Source: Andalucia godoyi (taxonomy: Eukaryota; Discoba; Jakobea; Jakobida; Andaluciidae). Taken from it: a stretch of 64,000 bases of DNA. A program made the position numbers and the translations under genes. The first letter of the stretch is position 1. Each line of letters opens with the position of its first letter. Location of the stretch: positions 207,107 through 271,106 of the forward strand of contig VRVR01000041.1 of assembly GCA_009859145.1 (NCBI GenBank). Direction: 5' to 3'. This document shows, piece after piece, positions 1 through 9,264 of this stretch. The notes under the pieces are model-generated. The model saw only the letters and a program-made list of their open reading frames with translations, ran no database searches and was not told the origin of the DNA.

Positions 1-205
1 TTAGGTTTGATTGGGAACAAAGTGCGAAATGATCATGGTTATCTTCCGTTTTCTATTTTTACAAATCTTTTTTTAAATTTTTTTAAATTAATTTTACAAT
101 AGTAATGCTCCTCTTTTCACTGTATTATTATCATTATTTTAATTCCAGTAAGTAGGGTTTTGAAAGATCGTTCAGAGCCAGCGAAACAACGACAGCAATA
201 AGAAG

Positions 206-1243
206 ATGGAGAACTTTCCAGTGATTGATCTTGAACCGTTCCTGAATGGCGAGGCGTGCCCGGAAACATGTGCACAGGTTGCAAAGCTTCTTCATGACAC
301 CGGGATTCTGATTCTTCGTGATCCCCGAGTTTCCGAAAGCGACAATGATACGTTTCTGAACCTTATGGAGCGGTACTACGACCAACCGGATGAGGTCAAG
401 CTGCAGGATGTGCGTCCGCACTTGTCGTACCAGGTGGGAGCGACTCCGGAAGGAACGGAAGTTGCGCGCAACAATGACGATGCGGTTGCCAAGCTTGGGG
501 ACTTGCAGAAGCCCCACGAGTTGAAAAAGGCAGATCCCAAATGGAGGTTTTTCTGGCGTGTGGGAGAGAGACCCGCGGCGTCCGAGTCAAAGTACCCGGA
601 GCTGAACGCTGCACCGGTGTACCCGAAGGCATTCCCAGAGTGGGAGTCTGTGATGAACATGTGGGGTGGGAAGATGATTGCTGCGGTGCGAACTGCAGTG
701 GAAATGCTTGCCTTGGGATTCAGCTTGCCAAGGGACACATTCACTTCCAAGATGGTCAAGGGACCGCACCTGCTCGCACCCACGGGATCCAACATTGCAA
801 AGTTCCATGATATTGGAGCAGTCATGGCCGGATTCCACTACGATTTGAACTTCCTGACTTGCCATGGTCGCTCGAGATACCCGGGACTATATGCCTGGCT
901 TCGTGATGGAACCAAGGTCAAGGTCCGCGTTCCCAGTGGCTGCTTGTTGGTTCAGGCAGGAAAGCAGGCAGAATGGCTCACGGGAGGATATGTCATGGCA
1001 GGATTCCACGAAGTCGTCGTCACGGAAGATACCTTGGCTGCTTGGGAACGTGCAAAGCAGGAGGGTCGCTCCGAATGGCGTGTTTCCTCAACGCTGTTCT
1101 CCCACATTGCGTCGGATGTCACCCTTCAGCCAGTTGGACCGTTTGCAACCGAGGAAGCGTTGGCAAAGTACCCGCCTACGGATGCTGGCAAGCAGGTTGC
1201 CGACGAGCTCCAGGCGATCAACCTCTCGGGAAACAAGATGTAA
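206..1243 (+). CDS. 2-oxoglutarate/Fe(II)-dependent dioxygenase (isopenicillin N synthase-like)
   Basis: Single open frame of 345 residues, about the usual length for the family. The N-terminal half fits the DIOX_N region (FPVIDLEPF at the start). The C-terminal half carries the jelly-roll iron site: His211 and Asp213 in AGFHYDLNF, His268 in MAGFHEVV, and the 2-oxoglutarate-binding Arg292-x-Ser294. The family uses Fe(II), O2 and 2-oxoglutarate to hydroxylate or desaturate small molecules, but the substrate cannot be read from sequence. No signal peptide or membrane segment is visible, so it is probably cytosolic. The start is the first in-frame ATG. A candidate poly(A) signal AATAAA lies at 1394-1399, after a (TGTC)n tract. 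Confidence 0.85.
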   Translation: MENFPVIDLEPFLNGEACPETCAQVAKLLHDTGILILRDPRVSESDNDTFLNLMERYYDQPDEVKLQDVRPHLSYQVGATPEGTEVARNNDDAVAKLGDLQKPHELKKADPKWRFFWRVGERPAASESKYPELNAAPVYPKAFPEWESVMNMWGGKMIAAVRTAVEMLALGFSLPRDTFTSKMVKGPHLLAPTGSNIAKFHDIGAVMAGFHYDLNFLTCHGRSRYPGLYAWLRDGTKVKVRVPSGCLLVQAGKQAEWLTGGYVMAGFHEVVVTEDTLAAWERAKQEGRSEWRVSSTLFSHIASDVTLQPVGPFATEEALAKYPPTDAGKQVADELQAINLSGNKM

Positions 1244-1299
1244 ACATAGCAGGACCCCCTGCGTTCTCTGAGAAGTTCTCTCAACCCGATGTAACGTTC

Positions 1300-1353
1300 G
1301 TTTGTTTGTTGTCTGTCTGTCTGTCTGTCTGTTTATTTGTTTGTCTGTTTGTT
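1300..1353. repeat. TGTC/TTTG-rich simple repeat
   Basis: Imperfect tetranucleotide tract (TGTC repeated, then TTTG-like units) in the presumed 3' UTR of the dioxygenase gene. The remainder of 1244-1522 shows nothing else. Confidence 0.7.
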
Positions 1354-1522
1354 TTTCCCGTTTGCGCTTCCCCACAGTTCTTTCCAAAGTTTGAATAAAA
1401 TCAAAAGTGGATCGAATGTGCAAAGTGACCAACTTTGGCGTCCCAAAATAAATGAACGAGCATGGTTGACAGGAGGTCTCCAAAGGGGAAAAACAACCAC
1501 AAAAATCAACTTTTACGAGAGT

Positions 1523-4500
1523 CTATGTGGATGGAATCCGCGATGACTTGCGGTTCTTCCAGTCGTCCAATTTGCGCCGATTTGCTTGCGAACCAACCAG
1601 CGTCTGCAGACACGCGCCAGCACTTCGACGAAGCGACGCGTGCTCGGGAGAGGTGTGCGTGGAACACCATTCTACAAGGGACGCCAGTGCTTCCACAGCA
1701 CCATGCTCTCCGAGTTTGGCCGACATGGACGGAGACTCTGCTGCAATTTGCTTTGACAAGAGACAGCACTCCTTGAGAAGCTCCAAGGATGATTCTGAAT
1801 GCGAGTTCATGAGATGAACCAGACCCTTCATGACTGCTGGAGAAAACAGCGCAGCGTGCGAAATCGGAGCAGTCGCACTGGTTGAACTGGATGAAGACGA
1901 CGTGGACGTGGGAGACGAAGAAGGCGGCAACGAGAGGGTTCGCCAGAGAGAAACTAGATACAGATGAGCGCGATTACGGTTCGAAGTGAAAGGAACCCAG
2001 TCAAACAGCGGGGAGAGCGCGCTTTCAAGAGTAGATAGCACAGCGAGGGCGGAGAAGCCGGCCGAAAGTGCATGAGTGTAGAGAGCCAACAGGGCTTCCA
2101 GGAAAAGATCCACGGTGGATGAACGGGGAATGCTTGATACGATACGGTTCCAATGAGGGATCAAAGAGTTCGAAACGGAGGAAAGCATCACTGGATCCGT
2201 GCAGCGAACAAGAAATGTTGAAATCAGTATCGTGTGGTCTCGCAGCTGCTTCTTCTTGTCGCCAATGACGGACTCCAGCACTGGGTCCGTGAAGCACAAC
2301 ACGCTGAACAGCATTTCCAAAAATGAAACCAGACCAACGTCGATGAGAATAGCTCGTCGATCGTGATTTTCCATTTCTTGCGAATCCGATAGACACTGTC
2401 GAAGAAGTGCAAGGCATTTCTCGGCGACACCTACACTCCGAGAAAACACAGACCTGGTTATGACTTCAGAAAGTCCCGCAGTCGAAGACGCCAGTGTCGG
2501 GTTTGCAGGCCTGTTGGAAGAAGCAAGAGAAGCGGTGGAGGATCCAAGGCCAGAATTGGAGCTCCCCGGCGATTCCGAAGACAAGCGATGCAACGCAATG
2601 CTGAGAGACCGTGAACCGAGCGTCACTACAAATTCCAGTCCCCGTCCACTAGCAACCATTAGTCGGTTCGCAGGAAGCAGAGACAAAATGACGAGGCAAG
2701 CGGTCACCTTGTCAACCAGTTCGAGAGTGGACGAAAGAGCACGGTCATCATCCGCGGTCTGCAGCTGTGCAGCAGGACTGTCGGCGTCACGCTCCACCAC
2801 AAGCGATAAAAAATGAGTCGTTTCGGCGCACATTCCCAACAAGATTGGAATAAGGCCGATTTGGCCCAGAATCTGCTTGTTTGTATCATTGAGTGCACAG
2901 TTTCGAACACATGAGACGGCATTCTCGAGAACTGCCAGCGATTCGCTGTTCCGAATAGTGTCAACAAACACATCGAGGCCTCCGCACTTTCGCATCTGCA
3001 CTCTGTTTTCGCTTACACTCGTCAAATTCCACAGAGTTCCTGTTATATTCTCCAGAATCGTGTGGCGAGAGGGGATGTCCTTTCGATGCGTGTAAGTTTC
3101 GCAGAGGACGACGAGAGCGTCGATACCGCCGTATTCTCGGATTTTGTGTTTGTTTTCGACATCGACACCCAAATTCCACAACGCGCCAATTGCATTTTCA
3201 TGAACGGACGTAACTTCACGGATGCGCTCTCGCTGGAATTCCGCAGTGCCGTGCGAGTCCACCGGCGCAGATGCTGCTGTTGCTGCTGTTGCTGCTGTTG
3301 CTGATGGTGCTACTGTTGTTGTTGTTGCTATTGTCGTCGTCGTCGATGCAGGCTGTGCAGGCTTCGTTTCGGATTCAGCAGATGCGTGCTCGGAACCAAG
3401 TCCTAGCGCCTTTTCAGAAGCTTCCTCGTTTGCAGCAGAGGTCGTCGAGATGGCATGCAACTCGCCATCAGATTCAACCTTTCCAGACCCTGCAGCCATC
3501 GAAATATCCACAGACTCATCGATGGTCGACACCACAGACGGATCTTCGTCGTCGTTCACTTCAGACGACGTTTGCAAACTGTCCTCAGCACTGCCGTCCG
3601 AAAGTTTTGAATCTTCTACCAGCTGCGGCCCGACGGCAGTTGTGGAATGCGCGGACGCCTGCGGCTCGCCCGCAGGAGTTTGCGCTCTGGAGCCTACGCG
3701 AGCGCTGCCTTCGGACTCCGCATCCACGGACTCGGGAAGCGAGACCTCGCAAAGCCGGATTAGAATTTCAATGGCGCCAATTTCCGGAAGCAACTTCTTG
3801 TTGTCTTCGTTTGAGGCACAGTTCCAGATTGCACCGGCAATCTTGCCTCGGGTGCCCATGGACACCGGACTGTCCAATCTCAACAGGTCCACCAAAATCT
3901 TCAATCCGCCCGATGAGCGCATCCGCTCTTTGATCGTCTCGTTTCGTGTTAAGTAGCCAAGTGCAATGGCGATATTCTCCACGACAACTACGGCTTCTGG
4001 ATCTTCTGTACACTGGCTGAGACAATCGAGGATCGCTTCCAGGCCATTGTGCTGTGCAATCTGCGTTCGGTGTGCGTTCGACGAGGAGGCAATTGGCCAG
4101 ATCGCAAACGTTGCCTTTTCGAGAACAAACAGCATTGGAGAATTCAGCATATGGAGCAGTGCAGGGATGATAACCGGCCCCACCAACTCGTCCAGCACCG
4201 ATCTGTGCGATGCTGACCGCGCAATGTGCGACAGCAACAAGCACGATCCGGCCTTGACGCCATCGTTAATGGATGAGAGCAGCCGCAGCAGCACAGGCAG
4301 ACCCTTTGCCTCCAGAAATTTCCCGATTCCAATCTCACTGTCGTTTTCTGGCTCGGTCATCACCGACAGCAGCTTGAGAACATAGGACTGCACATTGGGC
4401 CTGGCCGCCACCACCCAGTCCACGAGTCCGCGTATGCACTGGCCCCACTGGTGAAGATTGTGAGGGTCAGCGACAAACGCCGAGGGAAACTCGGATGCCC

Positions 4501-4984
4501 ACGAGCGCTCAAGCCCAACGAGCGCGCGAACAGCATGCACATCGTCCATCTGCGGACCTCGTTTCACCAGCCACAGGCACATGTCAACCTGGCTCTTTCC
4601 AACATTGCTGTTTTCCGACAAGACCTGTTCCTGCACCACACTTTGTACAGCTCGTAGGCACTCGAGCGTCTGCACAACCTCGTCTCTCCGCTTCTCAAGC
4701 ACAAGTGTCCCGTCTTCCAGTAGCTGAAGCTCGTCGCGCAGCCTCTTCATTGCGTGTTTCTGAATGGATATCCGCTCGTTGAGTGCCTGACTTTCCGCAT
4801 CCATCTCACCAACTCTGCGAGAAACAATTTCGTCGACCGACTCTTGCGTCGATATTGCCTCCTCGTTCACAGAGAGATAAAGTTGCGTGAACGGCCATTT
4901 TGAGATGAACGACGGCGCATGCGAAGAGCGAAGCAGTTGCTCAATATGAGTTGCTGTCAGCAATCCAGGTGCTCGAAACGTCAT
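1523..4984 (-). CDS. Large armadillo-repeat protein with N-terminal coiled coil
   Basis: About 1153 residues if translation starts at the first ATG (4984); the open frame extends ten codons further upstream without another ATG. An N-terminal charged region (MDAESQALNERISIQ onward) looks coiled-coil. It is followed by armadillo-type repeats with typical Gly-Gly turns and ENA/LWNL helices (for example ENIAIALGYLTRN, HENAIGALWNLG, LENITGTLWNLTS, LENAVSCVRNCAL). A Ser/Thr/Ala/Glu-rich low-complexity insert of about 170 residues separates two ARM blocks. A long less-conserved C-terminal region has a poly-Ser stretch. ARM arrays are binding scaffolds. The composition recalls ciliary ARMC-type proteins, but I cannot assign an orthologue. 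The gene is divergent from the NEK kinase gene. Confidence 0.8.
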   Translation of the reverse strand: MTFRAPGLLTATHIEQLLRSSHAPSFISKWPFTQLYLSVNEEAISTQESVDEIVSRRVGEMDAESQALNERISIQKHAMKRLRDELQLLEDGTLVLEKRRDEVVQTLECLRAVQSVVQEQVLSENSNVGKSQVDMCLWLVKRGPQMDDVHAVRALVGLERSWASEFPSAFVADPHNLHQWGQCIRGLVDWVVAARPNVQSYVLKLLSVMTEPENDSEIGIGKFLEAKGLPVLLRLLSSINDGVKAGSCLLLSHIARSASHRSVLDELVGPVIIPALLHMLNSPMLFVLEKATFAIWPIASSSNAHRTQIAQHNGLEAILDCLSQCTEDPEAVVVVENIAIALGYLTRNETIKERMRSSGGLKILVDLLRLDSPVSMGTRGKIAGAIWNCASNEDNKKLLPEIGAIEILIRLCEVSLPESVDAESEGSARVGSRAQTPAGEPQASAHSTTAVGPQLVEDSKLSDGSAEDSLQTSSEVNDDEDPSVVSTIDESVDISMAAGSGKVESDGELHAISTTSAANEEASEKALGLGSEHASAESETKPAQPASTTTTIATTTTVAPSATAATAATAASAPVDSHGTAEFQRERIREVTSVHENAIGALWNLGVDVENKHKIREYGGIDALVVLCETYTHRKDIPSRHTILENITGTLWNLTSVSENRVQMRKCGGLDVFVDTIRNSESLAVLENAVSCVRNCALNDTNKQILGQIGLIPILLGMCAETTHFLSLVVERDADSPAAQLQTADDDRALSSTLELVDKVTACLVILSLLPANRLMVASGRGLEFVVTLGSRSLSIALHRLSSESPGSSNSGLGSSTASLASSNRPANPTLASSTAGLSEVITRSVFSRSVGVAEKCLALLRQCLSDSQEMENHDRRAILIDVGLVSFLEMLFSVLCFTDPVLESVIGDKKKQLRDHTILISTFLVRCTDPVMLSSVSNSLIPHWNRIVSSIPRSSTVDLFLEALLALYTHALSAGFSALAVLSTLESALSPLFDWVPFTSNRNRAHLYLVSLWRTLSLPPSSSPTSTSSSSSSTSATAPISHAALFSPAVMKGLVHLMNSHSESSLELLKECCLLSKQIAAESPSMSAKLGEHGAVEALASLVEWCSTHTSPEHASLRRSAGACLQTLVGSQANRRKLDDWKNRKSSRIPST

Positions 4985-5570
4985 ACCGTTCTCATGCAAG
5001 CCCCGCAATGGCACTCAAACCAATACACACAACCCCAGCCCCACCAACTAACTTTAAAATAGTATATAAACTATAATCGATTATCAACTGTCAATTGTCA
5101 ATTGTCAATTGTCAATTGATTAATGATATATAAGCTGCAACTCGAGAGATTCCAACGCGTGCAGAAGAAACGAGGACCGATGCGATGAGTCCTGCAGCAA
5201 AAGGCGCCAATTGCAAGCGGATCGTTAATGCTTTGCGTACGACGGGCGAGATCCTGAACTTCCCCAAATGTCCCCGAAGTCCCCTCGAAGTCCCTAAAGT
5301 CCTGAAAGACCAAATACAGCGAATGCGGAATGACGTGCCCAATCTTGCTCTCTGGATTTAGGAAACCTTTTCTTTCTCTTCCTTCTTCTTTTTCTTTCTT
5401 CCTTCTTTGCATTTTTTTCACTCGATTCCTCATTTTCATTGACTCTTTCTTGCTCTTTTGTTCTTTTGTTTTCTGGCATATTACCCGTGCGCGCGCGTGT
5501 GAGTGTGTGTGCGAGTGTGTGTGCGAGTGTGTGTGTGTTGTTTGTTGACGCGGAAGAGTGCAGGGGGAAA
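4985..5570. promoter_or_regulatory. Shared divergent intergenic region (ARM protein / NEK kinase)
   Basis: 586 bp between two head-to-head genes, so it should hold both promoters. Visible structure: an AT-rich patch (TTTAAAATAGTATATAAACTATAATCGATT) near 5052-5083, written here only to locate it; about four tandem TCAATTG units at 5090-5119; a pyrimidine-rich tract at 5366-5470; and (GTGTGTGCGA)n at 5501-5540, just before the NEK start. No further gene is seen. Confidence 0.5.
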
Positions 5571-8500
5571 ATGAGTGAATCGAATTATCGGCGAATTAAG
5601 CTTGTCGGAAAGGGAACGTTTGGACAGGCGTTCTTGGTGCAGCGCGTGGACAACGGCAAGCAGTTTATCATGAAGAAGATCAACATCAGCAATATGAACA
5701 GCCAGGAACGTGCGGACGCGATGAATGAAGTTCGGCTCTTGTCGTCTCTGAAGCATCCGAACATTGTCGAGTACATCGAGTCGTTTACAGACACAACGGG
5801 AAATCTGTGCATTGTGATGGAGTATGCGGAAAGGGGGGATCTGTACGACGCTATTAAGAGACAGGCTGCGCTGAACAAGCCGTTTGCAGAAGAACAGATT
5901 GTGGATTGGCTGCTGCAAGTGTGCCTCGCTATCAAGCACTGTCATGACAAGAAGATTTTGCATCGAGATATCAAGTCGCAGAACATCTTTCTGACGGCAC
6001 AAAATAAGGTCAAAATCGGCGACTTTGGAATCGCAAGAGTCTTGAAAAATACGCTGGACTATGCGAAAACAATGGTCGGGACTCCGTACTACATGTCCCC
6101 CGAAATCTGCCAGGAAAAGCCGTACAACAACAAGTCGGACGTCTGGTCAATTGGATGTGTCCTGTACGAGCTTCTCACGATGCGACATGCGTTTGATGCT
6201 CAGAACATGCGAGGCCTCGTGGTGAAAATCTTGAGAGGCGTGTATCCCCCGGTGCCCACATCGTACTCCGAAGACCTGCGGCTGTTGGTGGGGCAAATGT
6301 TTGAAAGAGACCCTAGAAAGCGCTTGTCCGTGAATGGCATCTTGCGCACGCCACTGATGAGATCGCGAATTTCTAAATTCTTGTCCGAATCCATGATTCG
6401 AAAGGAGGGGTTGGTCGTTGCACCTGCCGCTCCCGCGGTCCCTGTCCCGCGCGGAATGTCTCCTGCATTCCAGTTTCCGCCTTCACAGCAACAGCCGATT
6501 CCAGTTGCACGCGCAGTTCCAGCGAACGGTGTCATCCGCAGCGGATTACAGCCCACCCCGGCCGGTCAAAATGCGGCAGCACCGAGCAATCTGAGTCCGC
6601 CTGTTCCTGCTCCTGCGCCTCGAAATCCTCCCACAGAGCCAGATCGGAGGTCACAACAGATTGCCCAGACTCCAGCTCCGTTACCACAGCAGCAAAATGT
6701 GGAGAAGCAGAGTGCACTGGATGCAGAGAGGAGGAAGCAGTTCTTTGATGCCCAAGAAGCAGCGCGTCAGAACCGCCTCCGTGCTCTCGGTGACTTGGAC
6801 GGACCGTCTCCAGAGAGAAGAGAGTCTCCTCATAATCTTCAACAACAGCAACAGCCTGCAGTAGAACTGGAAGGTCGAAAGGCTTCGAAACTGGATGAAC
6901 AGGCGAAGAGAGAAGCGGATTTTGCAAATTTGCAGCGCGAGTACTACGTAGAGATGCGGGCACAGGCAGCGCGGAACAAGGCTCGGTTGAATGAGGATCT
7001 AGGCATCCAGAGAGGTATTTCTCCGGTCCTCGCAGCGCCGGCCAATCCGTCTCCTCGAGGTCAGGTTGGCGGTCCTTCCAGTGCTGCGGCCGTCGCACCG
7101 AACTATTCAAGTCCGGCTTTGGAAATGGAAAAGCGGAAAGCTGAGGAGCGCAGAGTTGCCGAGGAAGCATTGTTGGCGCAACAGAGAAAAGTCTTCTTTG
7201 AGAATCGTGCACAGCGTGAGGAGAACAAAAGAAGACTGTATGAGGATCTGGGCCGTGCTCCAGCTGTTGCCGCTCTGGAAAAGCCTGTGCAACAACAGCC
7301 GCAGCTTTCTGCAGCACAAATGGCGCGCCAGCGCGAAGACGAAGCTGCACGCCAGCGCGCCGAGGCAGTGCGAGCGAGCGAGCAAGATGCAGCGTCGAAG
7401 CGAAAGCTCGAGGAAGACCGGATGCGAAGGGAAGCAGCTGCACGTTACGAATCAAAGCTTCGAGAGAAAGAGACTCGGGAAGAGGAGAAGCGCAGAAAGG
7501 AGGAAGCGGATCGGCAAAAGCGAGAAGAATGGGAAAGGCAGCGGGCACAGAAGAAGGCTGAGGAGGCGCGGATGGAGGCGGAACGGAAGGAGCGTCTCAA
7601 GAAGATGATGGGCAATGTGAAGAATGCAGAGCCGAGGGCAAAGATACGTCCCTCGTCACCACCTTCAGTTGTTAGCAGCGGGAATCGCGCCTCGGGTGAT
7701 TTTAGCAGAAACCCGAGGTTGTCGGCAGCGGAGGATGCACGATCTAGTGCCGACATCATGGATGAGATGATGGCCAAGGAGGAGGCCCGCAAAGCACGAG
7801 AAGCTGCTCGCGAAGAAGAAAGGAAAAAGTTTCGTGAGCAACGAGCCAAGTTGGTTGCACAGAAGAACGCCGATCCTTCGAGTGATATTGTTATTGTAGA
7901 GGCTCCAAACAGGAGACGGGCGCTCTCCGAACCACCCGCACCCGCACCCGCACCCGCAGCCGCAGCCGCAGCCCTTACCCCAGTTCCACCTCCAGTTCCC
8001 GTTCCTGCTGCTGCGGCGGCGGTTTCCGCTGCTTCTTCTTCCGTAGTTGCCGGACCGAGTCCCTCACGGAGCGACCCAAAGGACGCAGATCACCTTGCGA
8101 CGAACACTAGTCAAGAGGGTGCGAGGCTTTCCGACATGGACTCGTTGGAGGATGAAATCGACCATCAGCACAAACTGGAGGATTTTGGCGATTTGCCAAA
8201 CGATTTCGAACCGGACGCTGACGATTTGGGCTCTACTCTAGGAACGCAGGATTTGGATTTGTCCTCCACGGCCTCTTCGAGTGATTTTGAGGATGAAGAA
8301 GACGACAACATTGCAGATGCTCTTGCGCAGAAACTCCAGTTTGATCGGCCGGAAGCAGACAAGTTTCGTTTGGATGGAAATACATTGCGACTGCCGAATC
8401 TGAGTGAGCGCGATTCCCTCGCTGCTCGGATTGAGAATCTGCGCATGTACATTGAGAAGTCGGTCGGCGTCGACGCATTTCTGGAATCATACATGACGCT

Positions 8501-8660
8501 GCAGAACATCCGAGAGGGCGATTTTGATGACGACGAAAAGGATGATGGAAACCGTCTGCAACAAGAATTGGAGAGAATTTTGGGTGCAGACAACGTCAAG
8601 GTTGCAAGCTTAATTAACCAACTGATCTTTTGCGAGGACATGATGAATGAACACAACTGA
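5571..8660 (+). CDS. NEK1-type NIMA-related serine/threonine kinase
   Basis: 1029 residues from the ATG at 5571. An upstream in-frame extension reads through GT repeats and is not believable as protein. The kinase domain occupies residues 6-265: glycine loop GKGTFG (13-18), catalytic Lys35, HRDIKSQN (131-138), DFG (151-153), and activation loop GTPYYMSPE. The segment from HRDIKSQN through PYNNKSDVWSIGCVLYEL closely follows animal NEK1/NEK5. A Pro/Gln/Ala-rich linker comes next, then three copies of a motif of the type F-(F/Y)-x3-R-x5-N-(K/R)-x-R-L-x-(E/D)-L-G. A charged coiled coil (about 600-780) and an acidic C-terminal region complete the chain. NEK1-type kinases act at centrosomes and basal bodies and in DNA-damage signalling; that role here is inferred from family membership. 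Confidence 0.93.
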   Translation: MSESNYRRIKLVGKGTFGQAFLVQRVDNGKQFIMKKINISNMNSQERADAMNEVRLLSSLKHPNIVEYIESFTDTTGNLCIVMEYAERGDLYDAIKRQAALNKPFAEEQIVDWLLQVCLAIKHCHDKKILHRDIKSQNIFLTAQNKVKIGDFGIARVLKNTLDYAKTMVGTPYYMSPEICQEKPYNNKSDVWSIGCVLYELLTMRHAFDAQNMRGLVVKILRGVYPPVPTSYSEDLRLLVGQMFERDPRKRLSVNGILRTPLMRSRISKFLSESMIRKEGLVVAPAAPAVPVPRGMSPAFQFPPSQQQPIPVARAVPANGVIRSGLQPTPAGQNAAAPSNLSPPVPAPAPRNPPTEPDRRSQQIAQTPAPLPQQQNVEKQSALDAERRKQFFDAQEAARQNRLRALGDLDGPSPERRESPHNLQQQQQPAVELEGRKASKLDEQAKREADFANLQREYYVEMRAQAARNKARLNEDLGIQRGISPVLAAPANPSPRGQVGGPSSAAAVAPNYSSPALEMEKRKAEERRVAEEALLAQQRKVFFENRAQREENKRRLYEDLGRAPAVAALEKPVQQQPQLSAAQMARQREDEAARQRAEAVRASEQDAASKRKLEEDRMRREAAARYESKLREKETREEEKRRKEEADRQKREEWERQRAQKKAEEARMEAERKERLKKMMGNVKNAEPRAKIRPSSPPSVVSSGNRASGDFSRNPRLSAAEDARSSADIMDEMMAKEEARKAREAAREEERKKFREQRAKLVAQKNADPSSDIVIVEAPNRRRALSEPPAPAPAPAAAAAALTPVPPPVPVPAAAAAVSAASSSVVAGPSPSRSDPKDADHLATNTSQEGARLSDMDSLEDEIDHQHKLEDFGDLPNDFEPDADDLGSTLGTQDLDLSSTASSSDFEDEEDDNIADALAQKLQFDRPEADKFRLDGNTLRLPNLSERDSLAARIENLRMYIEKSVGVDAFLESYMTLQNIREGDFDDDEKDDGNRLQQELERILGADNVKVASLINQLIFCEDMMNEHN

Positions 8661-8906
8661 ACGTTCCTTTTTCGTGAGCAATTTTATTTCTTTGTTGTTT
8701 CCTTTCCTTGCATATTTCTTTACTGCGGGCTCTGTGGTCCTTGAGACACTCGAACACATACAAATATATTCAGCATTACTGTCATCATTATTATGAATGT
8801 ATTATTTCTATTATAAATGATTGTGCAGAATTGTTTCTTAAAAACTGCAGTTGATGCCATGTCACCCAAAAGAACGGCAACAAAGAAAAAACCACAAAAA
8901 ACATTT

Positions 8907-8979
8907 GCGAAAGGCGTGGATTGAACACGCGACCTTTCGATCTTCAGTCGAACGCTACTCCCAGCTGAGCTACTTTCGC
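8907..8979 (-). tRNA. tRNA-Phe (GAA), copy 1
   Basis: 73 nt with a perfect 7-bp acceptor stem (GCGAAAG/CTTTCGC), anticodon arm TTCGA-CTGAAGA-TCGAA giving anticodon GAA, and T arm GCGTG-TTCAATC-CACGC. The D arm has one weak pair. There is no intron and CCA is not encoded. A 3' oligo-T run follows (AAATGTTTTTT on the transcribed strand), as expected for a pol III terminator. It is identical to the copy at 10765-10837, in opposite orientation. Confidence 0.95.
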
Positions 8980-9141
8980 TTGATAGCTGAGCAGTACGTG
9001 TTTGCAGCACAGAGCTCGTTCTCCTCCGCTACTGCAGAAACATGTGAACGAATCCTCGGGCAAGGCAAAATGGGAGGAGACGACTGCATTGCCCTGTGCC
9101 CAACGGCCGGCTAAGAAATTTAAAAGGAGCTGGGAAGGGAA

Positions 9142-9200
9142 GAGGGGGGAAAAAAGAAAAGAAAAGAAAAGAAAAAAAGAAAAGAAAAGAAAAGAAAAGA
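9142..9200. repeat. (GAAAA)n purine tract
   Basis: Low-complexity A/G tract about 65 bp upstream of the ceramidase-like start codon, probably in the 5' UTR or promoter. The rest of 8980-9264 shows no gene. Confidence 0.7.
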
Positions 9201-9264
9201 AGGCTAGCGGAGACAGAGTTTGTGGGGCTGTTGGCGTTTCTCGCTGTGTCGGGAACTCGGGTGA

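Noticed and set aside
5439-5570. Signal-peptide-like extension of the NEK kinase
   Set aside because: It translates GT-repeat DNA from a non-ATG start; NEK kinases are cytosolic.
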